DNA from: Gammaproteobacteria bacterium
GTDB lineage: Bacteria > Pseudomonadota > Gammaproteobacteria > Steroidobacterales > Rariloculaceae
Reading direction: 5' to 3'
DNA length: 15,050 bases
NCBI GenBank assembly: GCA_004357505.1
Contig: SMWC01000093.1
Location: forward strand, 1 to 15,050
The notes below the pieces were generated by a model. It was not told the DNA's origin. It did no database searches and was given only the letters and a program-made list of their open reading frames with translations. Numbering within the stretch: the stretch's first letter is position 1; each line of letters opens with the position of its first letter. A program made the position numbers and the translations under genes. Positions 7,743-14,753 of this stretch are shown here, piece by piece.

Positions 7743-9539
7743 TCAACTACCGAGCCACAGCGCACGGCGAGCTAAGTCTGCCGCTTCTGCTGCGTCGTCT
7801 AGCTCGAGAAAGCAGGTCGTAAGAGGAGCCTTCTGCAAGGTCAGCGAGAATTCCCGCAGCTCGTCGCCTCGGAACGCGATGACGGTAAGTGCATCTCCCT
7901 CCTCAAAGCGTGCCAGCCGTTCGGCTAGCTTGCTCGCGGAGATCTTCAGCCCGTCGAGTGCGATCAAATGATCTCCGGGGCTGAGCCCGGCCGACTGGGC
8001 TGGGCCACCGTCGAGTAGCTGCGTCAGCTCCATACCGCTATCGCGCTCGATGAAACGGGCGCCCAAACTGAGTGGGTTCTTGTTCGACGCACTCCGCTTC
8101 GAGCCGCCAAGATCATCGGGCCCGGTGGCGGCGCGGAAACCCAGCTTAATGCCGAAGCCGGCGAACAACTCCGCCAGCGGTAAGTCCTCGGTGCCACGAA
8201 CCGCGACGTCAAAAAAAGCTTGCAGATCACGGCCGCTGAGTTCCGCAGCCAGCTTTTCGAAATCGTCCTCCGCGATGCCGCCGCCTGTCGAACCGAACCG
8301 GTGCCACAGTTCCGCCATGATCCCATCCAACGTCACAGCCGAGTCCGCTGCGCTGCGCAGTGTCAGGTCCAGTGCCAGAGCGACCAGCGCGCCCTTACTG
8401 TAATAGCTGATTGCCGCATTGTTAGAGTTGGCGTCCGGTTTATAGAGCTTGTCCCAGGCGTCGAAACTCGCCTCGGCGAGACTCTGCTTGAAACGCCCCG
8501 GCGCTCGATAGACGCGGGTAAGTGTTTGACCCAGCCGTTCCAGGTAGTCCTTTGGGCCGATCAGATCGCTGCGTAATAACATGAGATCTTGATAGTAAGA
8601 AGTGATGCCTTCAAAGACCCACATCAACCTGGTCTGGTTGCGCTGATCGAGACGATATGGCGAGAACGCCGCTGGTTTGATGCGCTTAACATGCCAGCTA
8701 TGAAAATACTCATGGCTACAGAGACTCAGGAAGCGCTGGTAGCTTCGCGGAGTTCCCAATTCGCCGGGCCGCGGTAGCTCATCGCGCTTAAAGATTAGAC
8801 TCGACGAGGCGCGATGCTCCAATCCGCCATAACCCTTGCCGACCGCGAGGCCGAGAAACCGGTAGTGCTCGAACGGCGGCGCACCACCAAAAAATTGAAT
8901 CTGCGTCTCACAGAGCTGGGCCAGGTCTGCCGCGATCCGGTCCGGATCTATCCGATGACGACCTGCCACGATGAGTTGATGCGGGACCCCGCCAGCCTGA
9001 AAATCCACCACAGTATAGTCACTGATCTCGAACGGATGATCGATGAGTTCATCGTAGTCGGCGGCTTGATAGCGACCGAAGCCTCTGTCGTCCACATCGA
9101 CCGGTGTCATTGCGGTCGCAACGCGCCATTTCGCGCAGCGGGAATCTTTTGGCGGCTCAAGTAGCAGCTCGGTGGGCTCGTGTTCCTGACCGTGAGGACT
9201 CAGGAACAAGCAGGTGCCGTTAAAAAAACTGCGTGTGCCGTCCAGATACGCCCCGCGCACTGAGAGATCCAACGCGTAAACCTCGATCGTAACTACGAGC
9301 TCCGCACCGGCATTGCGGCAACACCAGGTACTTTTATCGACCTTCTCCACCGCGAGCGCGTGACCGGCGGACTCTGCGCGAATACTGACGACGTGGCGTG
9401 CATACTCTCTTAAAAGGTAACTCCCCGGGATCCACGACGGCAGCATGAAACGCTGCTCCACCGCCGGGTTCTCCAATCGACATTCCACTTCGTAGTAATG
9501 CCGATTGAGGTCAGCGTGACACACACGATAGCGAATCAG
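7743..9539 (-). CDS. M61 family zinc aminopeptidase with C-terminal PDZ domain, probable CTG start
   Basis: Family M61 (glycyl aminopeptidase) enzymes are zinc peptidases with an N-terminal beta domain, a thermolysin-like catalytic domain and a PDZ domain. Numbered from CTG 9539 (598 residues), LPSWIPGSYLLREYARHV lies near 33-50 and GYGGLEHRAS near 236-245. HEYFHSWHVKRIKP starts at 276, with zinc ligands His276 and His280 and catalytic Glu277. FEGITSYY supplies Glu310. A PDZ domain spans roughly 485-563. No signal peptide is visible, so it is probably cytoplasmic. The first ordinary start is GTG 9524, but LIRYRV just before it matches the family's usual N-terminus, and AGGAG sits 8 bases ahead of CTG 9539 with an in-frame TGA upstream. 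The GST gene ends 34 bases upstream on the same strand. Confidence 0.93.
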   Translation of the reverse strand: MIRYRVCHADLNRHYYEVECRLENPAVEQRFMLPSWIPGSYLLREYARHVVSIRAESAGHALAVEKVDKSTWCCRNAGAELVVTIEVYALDLSVRGAYLDGTRSFFNGTCLFLSPHGQEHEPTELLLEPPKDSRCAKWRVATAMTPVDVDDRGFGRYQAADYDELIDHPFEISDYTVVDFQAGGVPHQLIVAGRHRIDPDRIAADLAQLCETQIQFFGGAPPFEHYRFLGLAVGKGYGGLEHRASSSLIFKRDELPRPGELGTPRSYQRFLSLCSHEYFHSWHVKRIKPAAFSPYRLDQRNQTRLMWVFEGITSYYQDLMLLRSDLIGPKDYLERLGQTLTRVYRAPGRFKQSLAEASFDAWDKLYKPDANSNNAAISYYSKGALVALALDLTLRSAADSAVTLDGIMAELWHRFGSTGGGIAEDDFEKLAAELSGRDLQAFFDVAVRGTEDLPLAELFAGFGIKLGFRAATGPDDLGGSKRSASNKNPLSLGARFIERDSGMELTQLLDGGPAQSAGLSPGDHLIALDGLKISASKLAERLARFEEGDALTVIAFRGDELREFSLTLQKAPLTTCFLELDDAAEAADLARRALWLGS

Positions 9540-9547
9540 GGTCCGTT

Positions 9548-9552
9548 CTCCT
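9548..9552 (-). promoter_or_regulatory. Ribosome binding site pointing to the CTG start of the M61 gene
   Basis: AGGAG on the minus strand is followed by AACGGACC (8 bases) and then CTG at 9539-9537. The same site is 23 bases from GTG 9524, too far to serve it. An in-frame TGA overlaps the site, so no longer product is possible. Confidence 0.6.
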
Positions 9553-9573
9553 CAACCGATGGGCTAACGAACG

Positions 9574-10215
9574 CTAGCTTGTCGCGGTGTTAACGGCTGG
9601 GCGAGCAGCAATCATCTCGCTCCAGCGCGTCAAGTTGTCACGACCGCCGGCCGGATCTGTTCCGACTGCGCGCTTCGCGAACCCTTGGTATACATAGGCC
9701 GCGATGTCTGCGTAAGTGAACCGGTCCAACGCGACATAGGGGCTTTCGCCCAGACGTCGATCCAGCTTGTCGAAGAACACTTCAACTCGTTTCCGCCCTC
9801 GATCGACCAGCGCCTCGATCTGCTCGTAACCTTGCGGTCCCGCCAGCGCTCGCCCCTTAAAATACTCCTGGCCGTTTCGATAGACTTCCTGAATACCGAG
9901 ATAACCCTCCAGCGTTGCCATATCGTGCCACATCAAGACAAGCGCCTGCTCCTTGGCACCCTCGCCCATCAGGTTGGGCTCCGGGTGGAGCTCTTCAAAG
10001 TAACGACAGATCGCGTGGCTTTCGACGAGAACCGTGCCATCGTCTAGTTCCAACGCCGGCAAAGTCGCCGATGGCACTTTCGCGAGGAACTCGGCGCTCT
10101 GTTGCTCGAACTTACGCAGGTTCACAATTACGGTGGGAATCTCGAGATTTTTCTCCGCGAGGAAAATACGCACTTTCGTTGGACTGGGTGCCAGCCTGAA
10201 ATCATAGAACTGCAT
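9574..10215 (-). CDS. Glutathione S-transferase family protein
   Basis: This 213-residue cytosolic protein has the glutathione S-transferase layout: a thioredoxin-like N-terminal domain (about 1-80) and an all-helical C-terminal domain. Visible landmarks are FRLAPSPTKVRIFLAEK (6-22), where Ser11 lies in the usual catalytic position, the cis-proline ATLPAL (Pro53), and the glutathione-binding ESHAI (65-69). The C-terminal half carries RFTYADIAAYVY, the helix-capping N-box type motif. The start at 10215 is chosen because GGAGAGG lies 9 bases upstream; an earlier in-frame start at 10278 would add 21 residues foreign to the family and would fall inside the untranslated leader of the proposed promoter. 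The substrate is unknown. M61 follows 34 bases downstream. Confidence 0.93.
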   Translation of the reverse strand: MQFYDFRLAPSPTKVRIFLAEKNLEIPTVIVNLRKFEQQSAEFLAKVPSATLPALELDDGTVLVESHAICRYFEELHPEPNLMGEGAKEQALVLMWHDMATLEGYLGIQEVYRNGQEYFKGRALAGPQGYEQIEALVDRGRKRVEVFFDKLDRRLGESPYVALDRFTYADIAAYVYQGFAKRAVGTDPAGGRDNLTRWSEMIAARPAVNTATS

Positions 10216-10224
10216 CGATACGAG

Positions 10225-10231
10225 CCTCTCC
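10225..10231 (-). promoter_or_regulatory. Ribosome binding site for the GST gene
   Basis: GGAGAGG on the minus strand ends 9 bases before ATG 10215 and fixes that codon as the start rather than 10278. Confidence 0.6.
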
Positions 10232-10291
10232 GCTACGCACTGCTCAAAAAAAATTGATTGATCTCGCCTCAGCATCACCGCGAGTCGGGAC

Positions 10292-10303
10292 CACGTGATT
10301 ATA
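10292..10303 (-). promoter_or_regulatory. Perfect -10 box with adjoining CACGTG palindrome upstream of the GST gene
   Basis: On the minus strand a consensus TATAAT (10303-10298) runs straight into the palindrome CACGTG (10297-10292). Transcription would begin close to 10290, giving a leader of about 75 bases before the GST gene. No good -35 box is present at the usual spacing, so activation or weak use is possible. The palindrome overlaps the expected start of transcription and could be an operator (inference). Confidence 0.45.
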
Positions 10304-10328
10304 GGCGCCGAGACTCCCCGCTGCGCAG

Positions 10329-11411
10329 CTATTGTTTCGAGCTAGCGGCCAGTACCCGCTCGAACGCGCTACGCATTTGCAGGAGCTGTTGGTGCATCGA
10401 GGGCCACTGCCGTGCCGACCGCCTCGCACCCACACTGAGCATGGCGCGGCGCTCCTTATCTTCATAGAGCTCGAAGATACTGTGGGCTAGCGGTTCCGGG
10501 TCATCGGCTGCGAGCAGCTCGCCGTTCACTTCAGGTTGAATCACGTCTCGGATGCCTGCAGCATCCGCACCGAGCACCGGTACTCCGACCGCGAGGCACT
10601 GCATACAGGCTCGCCGTTGCAACTCGGCACCCCAATCCGTGATAACGGCAACACTAGACGATGCGAGCAGGCCTGGCGCCTCCTCGACGTTTGTGTAGAG
10701 ATGGAAACGCTGGGTGAACGGCATCTTCCGAATCAAGCGGCGCACCGGCCCATGACTCGATTCGGGGGCAATCAGCAGAAAGTGGATCGGCAGGTCCATC
10801 GGAATCCAATGCGCGCACGCGATTAGCCATTTGAGTCCCGCGTCGTCGGGCCGCTCAGACATGATGGCTACAGTGAAAGCACCGTCCGGAATTCCGAAGG
10901 CTTGCAGGTCGACATCCATCTTGTACCAGTCGGTACTGTGACCGGAAGGCAGGACCGTTATCTTGTTGCCGAGCCAGCGCTTTGTGAGCTGATCGTGAGC
11001 GCGTTCTGGTGCGATATCGGACAGGATCAGTTCGATACGCGGTGATCGGTACAAGGCGCGGGCGAGTACACTCGGGCGGGGGTAGCATTCCAGATAAGAA
11101 AGCCGTACGACGACTTTGGCTGGCGCAGCCACCGTCGCCAGCACGATCGCGTACGGCGACGAGACCGAATCGAGGTACAAGATGTCAGCGGGCCAGCTTG
11201 CAAGTTTCGCTCTGACCGCCATGGCGGCGCGCAGGCCAACGCCGTGGGACGGCGGCAACTCCTCTAGGGCGGCGCCCTGGGCACGGACCAGTTCCGTGTA
11301 CCGGCCGTGTAGCGGAGCGAGTATCGAGGTGTCAACACCGATACGTCGGAGTCCGATCAGCGTCTCCGCTGCCGGACGAGAATCAAGGGCACTGATTGCG
11401 AGTAACTGGAT
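10329..11411 (-). CDS. GT-B glycosyltransferase (group 1 / GT4-like), start codon anomalous
   Basis: The C-terminal half carries the nucleotide-sugar-binding pattern of GT4 enzymes: CLAVGVPVLGADAAGIRDVI, then NGELLAADDPEPLA. The middle has VTVAIMSERPDD-like strands and VEEAPGLLASSSV. The first ordinary start is TTG 11258 (309 residues), but that would cut away part of the N-terminal Rossmann domain. The frame stays open to 11411 and reads QLLAISALDSRPAAETLIG, then GVDTSILAPLHGRYTELV, which is what a complete N-terminus should look like. No ATG, GTG or TTG occurs there. ATC at 11411 follows GAGG by 4 bases and would give 360 residues. A one-base indel linking to ATG 11443 is the alternative. 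Donor and acceptor sugars are unknown. It diverges from the ABC/AttH genes. Confidence 0.82.
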   Translation of the reverse strand: MQLLAISALDSRPAAETLIGLRRIGVDTSILAPLHGRYTELVRAQGAALEELPPSHGVGLRAAMAVRAKLASWPADILYLDSVSSPYAIVLATVAAPAKVVVRLSYLECYPRPSVLARALYRSPRIELILSDIAPERAHDQLTKRWLGNKITVLPSGHSTDWYKMDVDLQAFGIPDGAFTVAIMSERPDDAGLKWLIACAHWIPMDLPIHFLLIAPESSHGPVRRLIRKMPFTQRFHLYTNVEEAPGLLASSSVAVITDWGAELQRRACMQCLAVGVPVLGADAAGIRDVIQPEVNGELLAADDPEPLAHSIFELYEDKERRAMLSVGARRSARQWPSMHQQLLQMRSAFERVLAASSKQ

Positions 11412-11551
11412 GGCGCCTCAGGATGGTCCGGGAACGAGCACATATTATGGAGGAGGTCCGCACCGAGCGGAAGGGAGGGTCGCCGGTACCGTCACGTATA
11501 CTGGCGTCGAACGAAGTGAGAGCTCGATCCTTCGGGTCGTCGGGCGAGTTT
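11412..11551. promoter_or_regulatory. Divergent regulatory region between glycosyltransferase and ABC/AttH genes
   Basis: These 140 bases should drive both directions. On the plus strand TATACT (11497-11502) is a fair -10 box without a good -35 box. On the minus strand CATAAT (about 11450-11445) is a possible -10 for the glycosyltransferase. A 5-base inverted repeat TCCGC/GCGGA (11457-11461 and 11467-11471) lies between them and could be an operator. A small hairpin with a TTCG loop lies at 11525-11539. No gene is apparent. Confidence 0.4.
11525..11539 (+). other. Small hairpin with TTCG loop in the ABC gene leader
   Basis: CGATCC, TTCG, GGTCG can fold into a 5-pair stem with one bulged T and a stable UUCG tetraloop, ending 12 bases before ATG 11552. 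It may affect translation of the ATPase, whose ribosome binding site is poor. It may also be chance. Confidence 0.25.
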
Positions 11552-12232
11552 ATGCAGGCTAGAGAACTCCATGTGCGGCTGGCGAAGGTCAGCAAGGCCT
11601 ACGACTCCCACGTCGTCCTAGCCGACATCGACCTCGAGGTAAGACCTGGCGAATTCGTGGTCATCGTCGGTCGAAGCGGGTCTGGCAAATCGACACTGCT
11701 GAATCTGATCGCCGGCCTGGACTTTCCTTCGAGCGGTGAGATTCAACTCCTCGGCCAGTCACTGACCGAACTCACCGAGGAACAGCGCGCCAAGCTACGC
11801 TGCCATAGTCTGGGATTCGTTTTTCAGTTCTTCAATCTGATCCCTACGCTGACCGTGGCGGAGAATATCCGTCTGCCGATGGCATTGAACGGCATCGCTA
11901 AGAACGAAGCCAAGAGCCGTACCAACACCTTGTTGCACGACTTGGCTATGGCAGAGTGCGGCCAGCGTTTCCCGGAAGAACTCTCCGGTGGCGAACAGCA
12001 ACGGATCGCGATCGCACGAGCGATGGCGCACAGGCCCGCCGTCGTGCTGGCGGATGAACCGACGGGCAACCTGGATCTGGAGACGGCCAGAGACGTACTC
12101 GAACTCCTCGACCAAACCTGCCGGGGTCAAGGCACGACGCTGATCATGGCGACCCATAGCCGCGAAGTCATCGGCCTCGCCGATAGGGTACTGACGATCC
12201 GGGACTCCCACCTGCAGGAAGCCGAGCGTTGA
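11552..12232 (+). CDS. ABC transporter ATP-binding protein, LolD/YbbA/MacB class
   Basis: This is the nucleotide-binding subunit for the FtsX-type permease that follows. Its 226 residues show Walker A GRSGSGKST (40-48), Q-loop VFQFFNLIP (Gln92), signature LSGGEQQR (144-151), Walker B VVLADEPTGNLD (164-175, Glu169) and switch His202 in ATHSREV. The FxFFNLIPTLTVAENI stretch and the TGNLD ending are typical of the LolD/MacB class. The start at 11552 is preferred by comparison with family length, although the frame is open from 11396; the extra 52 residues there are arginine- and serine-rich and lie in the regulatory gap. The ribosome binding site is weak. The stop overlaps the permease start (TTGA at 12229-12232), so the two are coupled. 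Confidence 0.93.
   Translation: MQARELHVRLAKVSKAYDSHVVLADIDLEVRPGEFVVIVGRSGSGKSTLLNLIAGLDFPSSGEIQLLGQSLTELTEEQRAKLRCHSLGFVFQFFNLIPTLTVAENIRLPMALNGIAKNEAKSRTNTLLHDLAMAECGQRFPEELSGGEQQRIAIARAMAHRPAVVLADEPTGNLDLETARDVLELLDQTCRGQGTTLIMATHSREVIGLADRVLTIRDSHLQEAER
12216..12232 (+). promoter_or_regulatory. Ribosome binding site and TTGA stop/start overlap coupling ATPase to permease
   Basis: AGGAAG (12216-12221) precedes TTG (12229-12231), which shares TGA (12230-12232) with the end of the ATPase gene. This overlap is typical of translational coupling and keeps subunit amounts balanced. Confidence 0.65.
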
Positions 12233-14751
12233 TCGGGTTGCTGCCCACCGCCAGCGCCCGCTTCTATCTCAAGCACCCGTGGCAACTGTGCTTGGCCGTG
12301 ACGGGCATCGCGTTAGGCGTAGCGGTCTATGTCGGCGTCGATCTCGCCAATGACAGCGCACGCAGGGCATTCGAGCTCTCCGAAAACCTCGTGCTCGGCC
12401 GGACGACGCATCAACTGGTGGGACTGGATGGAAGCCTGCCGAACACGATCTACCGCGAACTGCGCATAGAACATGGCCCTGTCGTGGCCGCTCCCATCGT
12501 CGAAGGTCAGGTACGTCTGTCTGCATCCCCGGCTCGCCGCTTCACGCTGCTCGGAGTGGACCCGCTGGAGGAGATGGAGTTTCGGGGCTTCTCAGGGTTC
12601 GTGCCGGGTCGCGGAGTTGATCTCGCGCGCCTGATCGTCGAGCCGGGCAGCGTCTTGGTGCCGGAAGCGCTGGCGTTAGAACTTGGCTTGGCGAACGGTT
12701 CGAGTCTTGGCCTGATTGCCGGCGGTACCGTCGCAACCGTTCAGGTGGTCGGGACGATCCGCGAAGCCATACTAGATCCCGGCGGCTCGAGCCTGCCGAT
12801 CGTCACCGATATTGCCACTGCCCAGGAGTTACTCGCGACCGACGCAATAACGCGGGTCGACCTTGTGCTCAACGCCGAGGAAGTCGAGCGACTCACAGCG
12901 CTGGCGATACCGGGTGTACGCTTGCTACCGGCCGCGAGTCGCAATGCGACGTTCAGCGAGATCTCACGTGCTTTCCGGCTCAATCTGACAGCACTGAGCT
13001 TACTCGCACTCCTCGTGGGCGTATTTCTGATCTATGCCACGATGTCGTTCGCGATCGTGCAGCGGCGGGAGATTTTCGGCGTGCTGCGTGCACTCGGCGT
13101 GAGTCGCCGGCAAATGCTCCTAAGCATCCTGCTCGAAGCCGGTGTGATCGGCTGCGTGGCGACGGTGTTGGGCCTCGTACTCGGACACGGACTCGCCATC
13201 GGACTGATCGACTTGGTGCTCAGAACCATCGGCGATCTCTACTTCACTGCAACGGTGATAGCGGCCGAACCGTCAGCGCTGATTTACTGGAAAGGCCTGG
13301 TGATCGGCGTGCTGACGACGTTGCTCGCCGCGTTGGCGCCGGCGCTCGAGGCCGCCAATACGACCCCCGACGCTGCCATGAGTCGCGCTGCGCTCGAGCG
13401 GACCGCACGGAAATACTCACGCTCGGGAGCCTGGCTGGCGCTGCCTACCGTCGCCTTGGGCAGTCTCCTGTTCGTGGCTGCGCCGCGCAGTGTGTTGATG
13501 GGATTCGCAGGCTTGTTCTGTATCATCGTGTCGGGTGCGTTGTTGATCCCCCTCGGTACGACGTGGCTGATGCGACTCGCAGAACCGGCGGCCGAGCGCG
13601 CCTTCGGCATCCCCGGGTCGTTGGCCGTTCGAGGTGTCGCAGCTTCGTTGAGCAGGACCGGTGTCGCCACGGCCGCTCTGTCGGTGGCCGTCGCCACGGT
13701 GATCGGCGTGGGACTCATGATCGGAAGCTTCCGGGCCAGTCTCTCGCAATGGCTGGACGCTACGCTCATCGCAGACGTCTACCTCAGCGTGTCCGACTCA
13801 ACCAGGACGCCAAACGCCTTCGATGAAACTCAGCTTGCCGCCATCGAGGCGCTGCCGGAAGTGTCCGGGATCAGTTTGTCGCGATTCACCACGCTACCGA
13901 CGCTATATGGCGAGCTGAACATACGCGCGATCCGGCCCGGACCGCAGGGCTGGGGCCTCACTTTACTTGGCGGGTCTCCGGCGGACTCGCTGCGAAGGCT
14001 GACGGCCGGAGAGGGCGTGATGTTATCGGAGCCCTATGCCTATCGGCGGCAGCTCGAAATCGGTGATGACTTGGTGCTGCCGACCGCCGAAGGCGACGCA
14101 GCGTTTCTGATTCTGGGCATCTTTCGTGACTACATCACCGACAGCGGTGCCGTGTTGATGCCGCTGAACGTCTACCGTCGTTATTGGAACGATCAGGGCA
14201 TCAGCGGTGTCGGCGTCTATTTCCACGACTCGGTCGATCGCGCTCCCGCTCGCGAGGCTATTCGCTCGTTGGTTGCCGCTGAACCGAGCATTCGCTTCCG
14301 CTCGAACGATATGATCCGTGCACGATCCCTCGAGGTCTTCGACCGGACCTTCCGGATCACCGAAGTCTTGAGAATTCTCGCCGGCATCGTTGCCTTCCTC
14401 GGCCTGTTCAGCGCGCTGTTGTCCATCGAACTGGAGCGGGGACGCGAGGTCGCAATCTTGAGAGCGCTCGGCCTGACGCCGAGGCAGTTAGGCACGCTAG
14501 CGCTAACCCAGACCGGCTTACTCGGGCTAGCCGCGGGGCTGCTGGCCATTCCACTCGGCATTGTCATGGCGGCGCTGTTGGTGTTCATCATCAATCAGCG
14601 TTCCTTCGGTTGGAGCATGGACCTGATACTCGAACCGACTTCGTTGCTGCTCGGCATCGCACTGGCCTTGAGTGCGGCCTTGCTGGCGGGTGCCTACCCG
14701 GCTGTACGCGCGGGCAGAAGCAGCATCGCGACTCAGCTGCGGGAAGAGTAA
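12229..14751 (+). CDS. Fused FtsX-type ABC transporter permease, YbbP-like, about 10 membrane segments
   Basis: This 840-residue inner-membrane permease has two FtsX domains, so one chain probably does the work of a LolC/LolE-type pair. TM1 is near 18-38, followed by a periplasmic domain (about 42-250). The first FtsX domain spans 252-380, with the coupling helix RALGVSRRQM. Hydrophobic segments follow near 411-427, 431-450 and 478-500. A second periplasmic domain (505-710) precedes the second FtsX domain (713-835), with RALGLTPRQL. The size and order match E. coli YbbP. TTG 12229 is the start: AGGAAG (12216-12221) lies 7 bases upstream and the codon overlaps the ATPase stop. Family members act as mechanotransmission or lipid/lipoprotein-extracting machines; the cargo here is unknown. 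The AttH-like gene begins 2 bases after the stop. Confidence 0.93.
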   Translation: MIGLLPTASARFYLKHPWQLCLAVTGIALGVAVYVGVDLANDSARRAFELSENLVLGRTTHQLVGLDGSLPNTIYRELRIEHGPVVAAPIVEGQVRLSASPARRFTLLGVDPLEEMEFRGFSGFVPGRGVDLARLIVEPGSVLVPEALALELGLANGSSLGLIAGGTVATVQVVGTIREAILDPGGSSLPIVTDIATAQELLATDAITRVDLVLNAEEVERLTALAIPGVRLLPAASRNATFSEISRAFRLNLTALSLLALLVGVFLIYATMSFAIVQRREIFGVLRALGVSRRQMLLSILLEAGVIGCVATVLGLVLGHGLAIGLIDLVLRTIGDLYFTATVIAAEPSALIYWKGLVIGVLTTLLAALAPALEAANTTPDAAMSRAALERTARKYSRSGAWLALPTVALGSLLFVAAPRSVLMGFAGLFCIIVSGALLIPLGTTWLMRLAEPAAERAFGIPGSLAVRGVAASLSRTGVATAALSVAVATVIGVGLMIGSFRASLSQWLDATLIADVYLSVSDSTRTPNAFDETQLAAIEALPEVSGISLSRFTTLPTLYGELNIRAIRPGPQGWGLTLLGGSPADSLRRLTAGEGVMLSEPYAYRRQLEIGDDLVLPTAEGDAAFLILGIFRDYITDSGAVLMPLNVYRRYWNDQGISGVGVYFHDSVDRAPAREAIRSLVAAEPSIRFRSNDMIRARSLEVFDRTFRITEVLRILAGIVAFLGLFSALLSIELERGREVAILRALGLTPRQLGTLALTQTGLLGLAAGLLAIPLGIVMAALLVFIINQRSFGWSMDLILEPTSLLLGIALALSAALLAGAYPAVRAGRSSIATQLREE

Positions 14752-14753
14752 TC

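Noticed and set aside
7712..7765. Longer YadG-like ATPase starting at ATG 7765
   Set aside because: The added 18 residues are not family-like and lie partly within the end of the M61 gene. Kept only as an alternative in the annotation.
10246..10284. Intrinsic terminator after the glycosyltransferase gene
   Set aside because: The stem has 5 pairs with a 12-base loop and the T-tract starts 9 bases away; it also lies downstream of the GST -10 box. Listed as a weak leader structure instead.
11396..11551. Upstream extension of the LolD-type ATPase to ATG 11396 or ATG 11447
   Set aside because: The added residues are not family-like, fall in the divergent control region and have no ribosome binding site; family length fits ATG 11552.
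13284..13769. A 161-codon reading frame antisense to the FtsX-type permease
   Set aside because: It lies wholly inside a clear permease gene; its Ala/Thr/Ser/Pro-rich translation is what the complement of a hydrophobic GC-rich coding region gives.
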